DNA from: Ciona intestinalis
Taxonomy: Eukaryota; Chordata; Ascidiacea; Phlebobranchia; Cionidae
Assembly: GCF_000224145.3 (NCBI RefSeq)
Contig: NW_004190459.2
Coordinates: 1-64,000, forward strand
DNA: 64,000 nucleotides
Direction of reading: 5' to 3'
Numbering within the stretch: position 1 is the stretch's first letter; every line of letters begins with the position of its first letter. This document shows, piece by piece, positions 37,901-50,000 of the stretch. Made by a program: the position numbers and the translations under genes. Under the pieces are notes generated by a model. That model worked only from the letters and a program-made list of their open reading frames with translations, was not told the origin of the DNA and did no database searches.

Positions 37901-39164
37901 CGCATGATCAGACGCTTTGACCTAGTTTAATACGTTACATTGTTACGAACGAGTTGAATTAGGTATACGTATGAGTCTACGTTTATGAACAAGTTAGCGC
38001 TCTGCATTAAGTGGATAAAAGTGCCAACTCTTAGTAGCTCAACAACATACGTGAACGTGATGCAAGAGACCGTGAAGTTGCCGCATCGCACGCGAATCTA
38101 TTCTGGTTCGTGCAAATAGTGTTTCTGTTTATTCGGGACTTTTACAAAAGATTCGGGTTCGCACGAGTGCATTGAGTTTACCTTTGATGGGGACTTTCCA
38201 CTGTGTTTGGTTGTGAATTGTTGTTGCTTAGGGCGTGCCTCTTGCCATAAAGATCATGGATTGTGGATTGAATCTGAAGAAATGTAAACAAATTATTTCT
38301 GAACCAAGGATCACGAAAAATTGTAAAACAATAGAAGTGATGTGAATGGTGCAAAACATGAAATAAAAATAAAGCTAAAATTACACTGCTAAGAAAAACA
38401 ATCTAAATGAACTTATTTACTACACCAGTTACAAAATCTTACAAAAGTGTAATAAAAAACAGACAGTTGAGCAGTACAATGCGTGATAAAACATTCTTCA
38501 CATTTAAATCAGCTTAATCCATATTTTTTTTTAAGATTAATACATTCTCCTACTAGTTTGTTGCTGCCTGATGATCGAATTAATTGTAATGCTCGGCTCA
38601 TTAATTCATGTTTCCGACCACTTTTGTTCCTCCCTGCATGGCCAAGGAGAACTTGCAACTCAGAAACACGGAAACTCAACACCATGTTCTGAAAAAACAC
38701 AGAACTGCCTATTAGCGTGGGAAAGTTTACGCCAAAGCAAACCCATACAAAGAGATTAAGAGAATTTTTTCAAATGCTAAATGAAAATTGAATTTAATGT
38801 AGGCTACTGGGTGAATGGTTATATTTGCACAAGATATTTTGATAGTTAGGTTTAGATCATGTTTTAAATAAGACTAGATAAAAGTTATATCAACTTATTT
38901 TTTAACATTTACAGAAACAAAACCTGCACAATATTGCTAACACAAAATCCATATAAAGAAAAAAAGGCATACCGAAATTTAAAACTTTAACATTTAAAAA
39001 ATAAACCAATATTTATATATACAAACACAGAACTTAAAATTGTGCAACTGAAAAGTGCAAAAAATAAAATGGTGCAGAGAGATAACCCCAAACATAAACA
39101 AAAAACATAATGATCTAATACACACCTTTAATTCATGGTCCACATCAAGTTGGGCAGACGCCAT
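28923..39164 (-). CDS. pias: PIAS-type SUMO E3 ligase (SAP, PINIT, SP-RING, SIM)
   Basis: Nuclear SUMO E3 ligase and transcriptional coregulator. Exon 1 (39126-39164) starts [13 protein letters not shown]. Exon 2 (from 38688 down) holds the SAP domain with [17 protein letters not shown]. Exons 36705-36829, 36334-36478, 35744-35807 and 34856-35017 give the PINIT domain ([26 protein letters not shown]). Exons 34088-34267, 33420-33514 and 32310-32500 give the SP-RING, with [10 protein letters not shown] and CPVCDK as zinc/Ubc9-side motifs. Exon 31651-31728 is basic (AKKRKMEK), a likely NLS. Exon 30869-31055 has the SUMO-interacting motif [12 protein letters not shown]. Exons 29695-30164 (Pro/Ser-rich) and 28923-29101 finish with DYPDIVIE. 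About 680 residues; human PIAS1 has 651. All junctions are in phase except exon 2 to 3 (see findings). The vertebrate paralog cannot be told, as expected of a pre-duplication gene. Confidence 0.93.
31105..31310 (+). mobile_element. tRNA-derived SINE, family A
   Basis: PIAS intron. GATACCAGGTTTGATTTCC as box B region, ATGTGTCCTTGATTAAGACA body and CTCCCATGGTATGACATTAC tail. Confidence 0.65.
32119..32280. mobile_element. MITE-like element, GATGGGACACC family, copy 2
   Basis: Same terminal inverted repeats (GGGTGGGAGAAGATGGGACA) and core as the copy at 1.9 kb, in the same orientation. It lies in a PIAS intron, just downstream of the donor of the SP-RING exon. Confidence 0.8.
32560..33005 (+). 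mobile_element. Two partial family A SINE copies
   Basis: PIAS intron. The left copy keeps the tRNA-like head (TATGGCTTAGTGGATGGCCG, ACCAGGTTCAATGCTCA) and breaks off near 32710. The right copy at about 32870-33005 keeps only the tail (CCATGGCGTGCCATGCTGTA). Confidence 0.6.
34627..34812. mobile_element. MITE-like element, GATGGGACACC family, copy 3
   Basis: PIAS intron. Ends GAGTGGGGGAAGATGAGACA and CTTCTCCCAACCTATTA; the core is diverged but clear (AAAGAACATTCAAAGAATTA). Confidence 0.75.
36830..38508. other. Long PIAS intron with a CpG-richer core
   Basis: No coding exon could be placed here. Between about 37020 and 38260 the sequence is richer in CpG than the surrounding introns (CACGCG, TACGTG, GTTACGAACG and similar), and no SINE copy was recognised in it. 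It includes the CRE cluster. Likely regulatory; an undetected small exon remains possible. Confidence 0.4.
37073..37120 (+). promoter_or_regulatory. CRE / E-box / CRE cluster with TATA-like sequence
   Basis: Inside the long PIAS intron: TGACGTAA (37073-37080), CACGTG (37081-37086), a second TGACGTAA (37089-37096), and TATATA at 37115-37120. These are classical CREB/ATF and bHLH-ZIP sites. The TATA lies to the right, suggesting plus-strand transcription. The sites could equally serve an alternative minus-strand PIAS promoter. Binding is not shown by sequence. Confidence 0.5.
38509..38688 (-). CDS. pias: PIAS SAP-domain exon, reading into its own stop
   Basis: Acceptor TTTTTTCAG, then an in-frame SAP domain that joins exon 1 in phase 0. 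The best internal donor is CTA|GTAGGAG, with the exon ending at 38554. That would cut the SAP domain before the stretch aligning to vertebrate KIKELYRRRFPQ, here [11 protein letters not shown]. Reading on reaches TGA at 38509. Neither end fits the next exon, which needs two leading bases. It could therefore be a short SAP-only isoform, a missed small exon, or a sequence error in the run of nine A. Confidence 0.7.
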   Translation of the reverse strand, partial: NMVLSFRVSELQVLLGHAGRNKSGRKHELMSRALQLIRSSGSNKLVGECINLKKKYGLS

Positions 39165-41074
39165 GTTTGTATTCAGAAGTTGAATATTCACTTTCAACCA
39201 CTTGATTTGTATTCAGTTGGTTGCAATCAACATATATCAGATAAACTGCTACTTTCCACCAAAATAAAGAACATAAAATCACTTTACACGGTTTAAGACG
39301 ATAAATCGCGTGTGAAATTATTAATTGTTTACCAAAAATAAGAGCGAAACCCAAACAAAAGATTAAATTGTCGAAAAACAAAATTCGAAACAATCACACA
39401 CTAATTTGCATAAATACACCGGACTAACTGCGAATAAAATTGCCCAAAAAGTTTTGTTTATTGATAAAAGGGTGGCTGGTCTTTAGAATCTGAATATAAT
39501 CCTTAAAATTTACCAAAAATCAGAAAAGCAAAGTGGTTAAATTAACCTAAATAGAACCTATCTAGTATCTAGTCCGGTAACTTTACTTTCTTTATTTAAG
39601 CTTGTTCCGCTGCTGCCGAAATAACTAGATCCCATAAGAGGTAGTTCCCGTGATCAAAAAATGCAAATCGTTTTTTTAGCGCAATTGCCAAAAATTATAT
39701 AGTCAAAATAACTTAATATTTATACATTTTGATGTTCAAACCATAAAAGTTATACCAATATTGGTACACGAACAAGAAAACACATTTTCTGAACTACAGA
39801 AAAAGAGTTTTATGCAATTTAACACTGCTCACTTAAGGGTCACTTTCTCTTATCCAGGCACTTGGCATGCAATTTTACCTGTTTAGTGGGGTAACAATAT
39901 CTGTAACTATTATTTTGTAATTGTACCTGATCAACTAAACATTACTTATATTAAGTAACTGATAACCAGCCCACTTGTGTTATGCAAATTAGCTCACCCT
40001 CCTAAAGTATTCATGTCTGCACATCTCTCTGTAATCACACTAAACGAAACTTTAAGTTTAAACCAAAGTTAAAAACAGTCTATAAACTAAACATATCTAA
40101 ATAAATAATAAAATATTTATTGATAATGAATATCATATGGCATGAAATCTGTACAGTTACACAACAAAGAAATAAAAAAAAGGAATTTATTGCACGGCCT
40201 TCTGATGAAATAAGCCAGTACGTTACTTACAAACAATTCCACGATGCAGAAGCAAGTGCTAAATACAGTTAATACCATTTCAAATACAATACATTTGCAC
40301 GAGTGTGAATGACTGTCTGCACTATAAATCATTAACGAGTTGTGTAATAACAAGGAAACAATTTAGAATAATCACTTTGATGATAAACCAAAACAGCGGT
40401 TGTTTCACATAATAGATCTGTTAACCATTTAAAATATATTAAAGGTCACAAAAACGTTTTAATAGGCATGAAGCAATAGCGGATTTCTAAAAACTGTGCG
40501 GTGAATGAACACAGCTAGGGACATCAGTAACGAAACGTGCAATGGAACTCGTCTTTCAAGCTTGAAGATTTGTGCAATTACTTAGTTAGCAATGTTTAGT
40601 AAATAAAATACAAATCAAACCTGAAATTCTTTTAACAGTAGAATTTTGTATGTAAAAGGTAAAGAATTTAGACGAGTCAATCTCCTTTAAAATGTAAATA
40701 AAAAGATTTTGCAGTGAACAGTGAGACTGTCTTGGGAAGGTAATACTATGTCACTCAGTCATGAACAAACAATAAAACTTTAAATGATTCTTTAGTTCAT
40801 ACAGTCTTTTACAAATTAGAATTCTCTGTAAAAATAAAACAAATAATAAACACTGATGTAAAATTAGTGATTTAACATTAGCTAAACTCTTAAGATGACA
40901 GGTGATCTGTTCCAATTTGTTAAAAATCTGTCAATTTTTCCAACTGTAAAGAAACTAAACTAAAGCATTATATGAATTATAGCAACGAAGTTTGGAAGTG
41001 GTTGGTTTTTTGTATAATAAAAAATAGAAATAAGTAAATGTGATGATAATGAAAATCACTCATGCTCGAACCGA
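39165..41074. other. Region between PIAS start and PITPNM stop
   Basis: PIAS promoter side at the left; PITPNM 3' UTR at the right. Minus-strand AATAAA hexamers occur near 40110 and 40183, plausible PITPNM poly(A) sites. No supported gene. Confidence 0.4.
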
Positions 41075-44000
41075 CTATCGAGTTCCTGTCCTCCTCTTCA
41101 TCGAGTGGCTGCGCTTATTTATTGGTTGCCCCGGCAACCCAAAACAATCATTTTTTAGCAACATCTGTAACAAATAATTTGATTAAAGAGATTGACTGGC
41201 AACTCTAACAAAGGGCTGGATCAGGGGTTAGGTGCTTGCATTATAATCAAAGGATACCGGGGTCGATGCCAGACACTGATACTGATAGGAGTAAGACAAC
41301 TGTTTTTCTAATCCAGTAGCTACTACAACGGGTTGTTGCACCCAACCAGTCAAGGTAATAGACCGATTTTGGCCTAAATCTTAGGTCCAATGGCATGCAA
41401 AACTATAGGACCTCAAACACATAGAATATAACCAAATATGAACAAATCAATATTAACGCAAATTCAAACTTGTTTTAAAACATTTTTTTCAAAATGTGTA
41501 AACATAGCAAGTTTGTATTTAGTCTTACCTGTGCATTTACTTTACCAGGTTTCAATCCACCAACAGAAAGCTTATCCAGATGCACCGAGTATCCTCCATT
41601 AAGCCACTGAATATTAAACATAGAAGGTAATGAATAACCCAACATGGTAATGTAATAGTATAACATATGACATTATATAAGCCAATTTTACATAACTCTG
41701 TACAATTTAGTTGGTTTAGGAAATTACCTGGAACATTTCGGGATATTTACAAATAATAAATAAATGAATAAATGACGGTTGACTCTAGAGGTTTTGTGCC
41801 GATTTATGAGGTTCTTTATAATATGGGTGTTCTATTGCATATACTTTATGTCCACTTACAAGCTACCATGTATATAATTTTGTAAGCGTGTATTCGAACC
41901 TATATTTCCTGGGGTAAAAGTAGGCATGCTAACCACTTTTTAACAGCGTTAGTAAAATCAAGTGTTTTTTCACAAGTTTAAACTAGTTCTACTTACAGTT
42001 GATTGGTTTGCTTGTTTCTTGGAAACTTTTCCAACAATGAATATTCTGTCAGGTTCGATACCGAGTTGGGAATAAACAGCAATATCTTTGCTTGACCCGT
42101 AACCAGCAGCATATATAAGTTTATTCTGAAAAACAAAAAAGAACATCATTTTATATAAAAGACCAATATACATATATATATATGTATATATATTATCTGT
42201 TAATGAGGTCACAAGATTTGTAGCTGTAATTCTTTACATGAAGTAATGTAGACAGTATTTTTTTGGCATAAAATAAAAGACTAAGCAAGTTTTGTTCAAA
42301 CGCTCACCAACCCACATCATTTACTAATTCACTTGATTTACATAATTATAATAACCATAAACCACACAGCAAATCTTACATCTGCTTTTAAATTTTTTAG
42401 CAATATCGTCTTTTGTTTGAGTGGATCTTTTGAAATCCCATCTCCAAACCAAACCATCCCATGAGGAAAGTTATGCTGAGACAACCAAGTGACCACCCTG
42501 TGCTTCTGCATGTCTGGACGACCAGTAACATAGATGATAAGGTAGCCAAGATCTTGCCACAATCTGTGAGAAGGTTTTTAGTAAGTAGGCAATTTGTGGG
42601 TGATTGTTTTTTGTTTGCATAAGTGATAAATTGGTCATTATATAGTTGTTCTATAGTTTAGCTGATTAGTGGGTTAGGTGCTTGCACTATAACCAAAGGA
42701 TACCGGGTTCAATGTTCGACACTGATACTGATAGGCATATGTGTCCTTAAGCAAGACACAAAAACAGACATTGCTCCAACCCAGTGGTCAATAGATTGTA
42801 GCACCTTAGGTGTCAGGGTAACGGACCAACTTTGGCCTAAATCTTAGGTCCCATGGCGTGCCATGCTGTAGGACCTCACTTAGTAATAATATGATAGACA
42901 TAATGCAAAAATAATATTGAAATATTACAAATTATAATAGTAATGGGGAAATAGCAAAAGTAACAGAATAAAAATCTAGGAATAATATGAATACCTGACC
43001 ACATCCACGGCTCCAGGACGAACTTTTGGGTCGGAACCCATGATTGAAACACTTGCAGTGAACGAACCATCTATGCTGAATATAACACACTCTGTGTTCT
43101 GTGGTAGGACAGCTAAGTTGCTGTCTGCTGATGTGTGGTCACCTCTGGAAAATAATATTCGTTTTATTTATGCTGGTTTATATCTTTATAATAGTTACTA
43201 AGTAGTTTAAAAGAATATTGTATTACATTTCAGCAGGCATCAATTAAGAATAAACAATTGCTTTAAATGTATAATGATTTTTTTTACATTCTATCGTTAA
43301 AAATAATGTAATGTAAAATACAATTCTATATATTAGTTATACCAGAACCCAATAAAGCTGATAAAAAAAATATGACAAAAATGATATGTCTTTCTTGGTT
43401 TATATTTATGAATCATTATGCGTTATGACCACACATTTACTCCTACAAGCAACTGGTTTATTCTTAATAAAAATAATTTATGATATTACACCCACATATT
43501 CAACAGCACCACACAAAACATAAAAATTCTACAAAATGAAAAATGAAGGAATGCGCCAATGGTAATTAACACATACAATGTAACTTAACAAAGAACAAAA
43601 TGTAAAACACACTCTGAATAAAACAAATATATATTTTTTGTAACTATACAATCCTTTGGAATAGCTAAAGTAAAAAACAATTCTTATTCTTACCTGACAA
43701 TCATCTTGACTGGGTATAGACCTTGTGTTAATGATTTTGAATCTGGTATTGTGTACGTAACCTTCCCATGTCCCGTGCATATCTCAGTGTCCATGTAAAC
43801 CCACTCAGATGATGGTGGCTATAAGAATATATGGACTTAAATACGGTAGGACAAGCCACAGTACTAAAACAGTCGTTATAAATGGTTGCTATGTTTCATA
43901 CACGGCGTGCACCCCACTCCCTCTTATGAGTTACCACGTGTGGAACTACGTAAAAGATTTTTTGAGGGAATAAGAGATCTTTTTTTTCTTCCAACAATTT

Positions 44001-47000
44001 ATTTAACCTATAATTCTTAACTAAATCTGAATAATATGGGCCATGAAGAAATATGGGCCCTTGTTTTTAACAATACTCATTTAATCAAAAGGTGTTTCCC
44101 ACTTTTGTAAATATTTTGAATCTGCTTTTTTTGGTAAAAACACTTCAGCTCATGATTTATTCTAGAAAAGGAACAAAATACATAATGCAAATGTGGTGTA
44201 CTTACGTTTTTTAAATTGTAAAAAGGAAAACCTCAAAAATATAGCCTATAGATTATTTTCGAAATAAAACAAAACAAATCATAGTTATAATGCAAATGTG
44301 GTGTGTCTTATTTAAAATGTTAGAATAAAAGAATAATCAACATAAACTACATACTGGTGTAAGAATATAAATGTCTATTTTCTCTCCAGTCAGCGTCACC
44401 ATATCAAGAGGTCCGTACATGAATCTACCCACAAGCACTTGCGGTGTGTTCTCAAGCGCGACGCTGTCCCGGCATCTGTGATTGGCTGTTAAATTCTGGA
44501 AAGAAAAAATCATAAAAAATTTCGAAAAGCAATTTGGACAAATTGAATATATTTACTTTATTAAGTTTAGCAAAAATTAGAACATCGTTGCGAGTAGTTT
44601 TAAAACATTCTGTTACTTCTGCTACCAGGCATAGTACAAACAATATATCAGTGGCTCATCTGGTATAAAAATGTATAGTGTATTTCCAACGTTTCGTCTG
44701 CCATACGGGGAGACTTCATCACGGAATGAAACGCAACAGTTACAACAAGCGAAAAGCAGGAAAGGGTGAGAAAAAGGCGATATTAACGTGATAAGGGCAC
44801 TGTAAGGAAGAGACGGTGAGAGGGCAAAAACGCACAACGGCAGTCACGTGAAAAATCAGAAACTGAAAATTTTTTTACATCAGGTTGTTGTAAACTGTGG
44901 GGAAATAGGTGCATTGTTCTTTGTTGTTGGAAATAGGTGCATTATTTTAAAACATATTTGATATTTTCATAAAATGCTTGAGGTCAAAGTACAAGGTATA
45001 AATTTTTTTTGTATATAAACTACATCTTTGAATATCTACACCTCACTAAACAAAATTGATTATTTGTCCTATAAAGAAACTATATGGGGTACAAAACGCA
45101 GTAAAACAAAAATACTCTTCTTTTAAATTGTATTGTAGACTTTATACTTTTTGGTGTGGGCATACCAATTTTTTGTTATCTAGTTAATTTGTTTTCAGTA
45201 TTTCAGCTGGTACTGTCCTCAATTGACCCACTTAATTTTTTTTATACATTCAGCCACATTTTTAAAATGATTTTTTTTTAACTAAACCAGACATTTAATA
45301 AAGTAATGTACTAAACATATTTTTACATGGACCAATATATAATTCCAATAGATATTTCTTACTCTTAATTTGACATTAGTTCTCTTTCTTAACCACTTCT
45401 CAGTTGGAAATGTTTGACTAAATTGAATCTCAGTTTTGTTGTTCATCTGATAATGTGAGTTATCGTATTGAAATATCTGCAACGGGGTAAATATATTCAA
45501 CACAGAAAGAACAGGATACATAAACAATAAACCAGCTTCTAAATTCAGGTAGGTTTAAAGTCATTCATTTTTAATTAATGGCTACTGTTTCACTTTAAAA
45601 CAAGCAGCTCTCCTCTATTAACAAAGTAACTTATATTTGTATTAATATATTTTAGCCTTTTATTATTTTCACATCGTAAACAAATTAGCATAATGTTTTA
45701 AGCTGTGGAAATTTTAATTGCCACATTTAGTGAATATGTTTGAACAATTATTATTATATAATGAAGGTTAAATAAATAAAACATGATTTTTGTGAAATCA
45801 TTTTTTGGATTTTTGTAAAATCTTTTTTTTTGTTTTTTTTTGTGAAAATAATTTACTATTCATCTTAATAAGATGGAATATTATATAAGATAATCTGAGC
45901 AGTGAGTAATGAGTTAAATCTTAAATACAACTTACCTGACGTAAAAGAAATGCAGCCACATCCAGTGACTCCCAGAAGCTTGAGTGGAAGAGATACGGAA
46001 GAGAAGCAGAAGGAAATCCTGAGAGGACTTCAGGACAGAAGAGAGAAAAATCAACTCTCTTGTCTCCCCACCAATGGTTAGCAACTGCAGATCGCATGGT
46101 TGGGTTGTTTTATTAATATGTTAATGTTTTGTGACATTAAGCGAAAGCTACAATTATGGTAGAATAGGCGTAATGTTAGGGGTGCATGGAGTGACATGCG
46201 AACCCAACTTTTAAAACAAGAGTGTTATTATGTTTCAGCATTCCAGTTTAAAATATAAACTAGCTTTTACAACACTTGCTAAAAGCCAAATTGGACATTA
46301 AACATAAAAACTAGTTGTGCATGTATTATACTAAAATTTTGTAAATAATACACAAATGAATTAACATTTGGATTTTTAAACTAAACTTTCTGATGACTGT
46401 CAGGGAATTTAGTGACCACACCCATATTGTTCTCAAAGTAATATACTGAATACTGATTTTACAACCGTAGATAAAAAAATGTAGATAAATTTTCACAGAA
46501 GTAAAAAAGGATAGCAGCAACAGTGGGATTCCGAAAATGATCAGCGCAACTCAGTTGTAAATCAAATGCTTAATTATGAAAACATCAAATGCCTAAAAAA
46601 CTCTGTTTGATAATGTTGTAAAATTTATAAATTAGCAAAATTTTGTCAAAATTTGCATCGTTCAAATTACCAAACAGCTTTAAAACTCTGCTGTATAGAA
46701 AAAGTTTGCTGATGGAACATCATGCTTGATATAATGAATGATTTTACCTTTGTTGTTGCCATCTTTAAGGGGTTCAAGTTTGAAAACTGCATCATCATCA
46801 ATAATAAATGATGAGTCATGCACAGCGTGTCCTTTATGTCATGCAACAGCACAATGATTATTATGAAGATTGAAAAACAGATTGCAAAAAACTTTTTACT
46901 TATTTATAATAATACCAGCAATGCAAATAAATTCAATTATTATTATAATGTTGCGTAAAACTCTCAAAAAAAAAAAAAAAAAAAAAAAGGGTAAACATAA

Positions 47001-50000
47001 TTTCTTAAGACAATGAAAATTGTTCATGTTATCGCATTAAATTGCTTGCTGTTTTGCATATTTGACAGAAAGCAATTTAGATTAATGCCTAACGCTGCAA
47101 CAGCTCACACAGTGATTATAAATATTGATTTCTTGCAGAGTAATCTGCATTACATGTAGCAGCATTACATGTGTTTGAAAACAATCAATGAATAATCAAA
47201 GCCATGAGAAATGAACGTGCAAAAACGCATGCTATAATATAACCCCGTGCAAGAAACGCACGCCAAAAATAACCCAAAATGTGGAAATATGCTTGATAAA
47301 GCAGGTTGAAATGATATTTTTCCATGTAAAGTAAGGAATATATGATGTGGAAAAAAAAAATATAAAAACTTTCTTTTTACATATAAAGTAGCTTGAAATA
47401 AAATATGTTTGTTCACCAGATACTATTTCGAGAAGATTAGAAAATGTCCAAGTATTCTCAGGACATTATAAATGTTTATTGGAAGTATGTAAAATAAAGG
47501 GTGTAACCCACTAATGTCCATTTTTATATATGACTGTCATGTTCTACACTTTAAGTGTAATATGTCACCAGCAATGCAAGTAAATCCCAAACAATGCATA
47601 TTTTTACACGAAAGTCACTTAAACCCACCATCACAACCAGCATTGTGACATCACAACTTACTTTTAGCGAGATTGCCAGATAACTGAGGATCCAGTGAAG
47701 CGGAACCGATGCTCCATTCGCTTGATCGACGACCCGTATCGATTGACCCCATGAACTCGGGACTCGTCAATAATATATCACCTGAGTATGACAAGTCAGT
47801 TTTTGCTTATAAGACTTAACATTACTAACACTGGATACAGATAGTTTTATTTTATATGGGTGAGGTCCTTCAGCGCGGCATGTCATAAGGCTTAAGATTT
47901 AGTCCATCGTTGGAACATTACTTCGAAGCCCAGGGTGCTACAACCCATTAGTGACCACTAGGTTAAAGTCTGCCAACAGTGTCTTGCCCAAGGACATATA
48001 CGCCTATGAGTATTGGGCATAGAACCCAGTATCTTAGGGTTACTTTGATGTAATGTGGCACATTTGGCCAAAATCTGGTCATCAAAGACCTCACCCATAC
48101 AGAATTGTGGTCATGATTTAAGTGCCTAACCATTGAACTATGGGAGTAGACTATATTAACTCTCTTACTTAATGTATTAGATTGTCCATCACCAAGTGGG
48201 AAGAGATGATACTTGGATACATTGGCAGGAGAATGTTGAGAAAATCTAAACAACATTTAATTTAATTCTAGTTAAAACTGAATCAAGTGTGAAAATCTAC
48301 TTTTACAAATTTGAATAAATATTGTCAACAAATTTCATCACTTTTGGGGTAAATTTATGTTGAAATAAACAAATATAGCAATCGACTACCTTGAATCAAG
48401 CAAAGGTTCAATTCTTGCAGAAGAAGGATCAGCAGAGTAGAAGAGGTTGTAAACATGTCGGCAGTTTGGTCGTAACACATTAGTGTTGGCCATAGAAATC
48501 TTATTGTCGTGGGTTTCACTGAATTGTCGCATAGCCAGCACCAAGCCAAGGGGGGAGCCTTGAATGAAAGAATATTTTGACATGCCAACATATTGGTTCA
48601 TAAAGTACACAGACGCTTATTAGTATCCATACTATTGAGCACCGAAACTGGTGTTCTTTGGTTATGATAAACAACAGACCGTGGAGCCATGACACCAGAC
48701 CATTTAATGGGGCATAAAAATAAAAAGTTAAAATTTGTATATGCATAAAGATGCTCAAATGTGAATTAAGGAAACCAGCAAAGTTTCCAAACACAAAACA
48801 GCCTCTACAAAAAATGAGTGAAATAATACCGCTTGAGTAATAAAAAGGAATACAATGTCACACGGCCTTATTTTTCACTCCAGCGGTTCGACTCATCATT
48901 TCCAGAGGCTGTTTCTTATTTTTAAAGTTTGGTGGTACCTTTAAATCACATTTCATCATTTCCATCTATATACGCATTTTAGTTTTTTGCTGGAATGCCC
49001 TGTTAACCTTAACTGTTATATTTAGATATCAACATATCTGGCAAAAAAATGGTTTGTCAAATTTTGGTAATACAAAAAAAAATAAAATCCAAAAAATAAC
49101 CACTCACAAAGTTACATACATGGTAACATGAGCTAGGGTGTTTGCAACATAACATCCATGTTGTAATGATCGAGTTGCCCTGCTATGCGAGGGTAAATAA
49201 GTTGCATTCATTGATATCTTACCTAACATGAAGAAATCTGAGACTTCAAACTCAAGTTTTGTTTGGCCGGTGATTTGGGGTTCGATTGGTTCCGATGCCT
49301 GACGTGGGGGTGACTGGCGGGGCAGGGAGTTTCCCAAATGCGATACCGAGCGCTGGTAGCTTAGCGGAGACTTTAAATTTGAATAAAAACAATTTTATAT
49401 TATTTTTTTTATTTTTTAACAGGAAAAATTTGTAATGAATATAAGCCTACACACAGTACTGTCACAGTGATCACACTCATAAAATTGATTAGTTTTTTTA
49501 AATAAAAAAACAAGTAATCTACACGTAACATGCATATTTAATAACATAAACAAATTAGTCAAAACAAAGTTACTAAAACCCACAAGCACTAAATTATTTA
49601 AAATAAAACTTCCTAAAATTAATTTTTAAGTATAGTTCAGAATATACCATTGTATTTTGTATAGGTGGAGACACCAGAGAGCGGGGAAAGCAGACCAGAA
49701 TTGCCCACATATCAAAAATGGACAAGATAGTAGGTTATTTAAAGAGTTTGGAATTTTACCGGTTTAATTACTGATACCAAGCAAAACTATTTTTGATGAA
49801 TTATCATAAAATTTCAAATAAATTTCAAAAGTTCTAAATAAGTAGCTTAGTGCTTACAGTTATGGTCTTAATTAAAGAGTTTGGTTTATGAAGTTTGAAC
49901 TTGCTCTGTGAAGTTTAAAGTAATACCTGATTGTCAAGGCAATTGTTATCACTCATTCTTCTGTATGTAAGCGATGCTGTTGGCGTCATAAGCATGTTGG

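Noticed and set aside
39145..39393. Minus-strand open frame of 82 codons upstream of and overlapping PIAS exon 1
   Set aside because: Different frame from the MASAQLDVD start and no recognisable protein; probably 5' flank.
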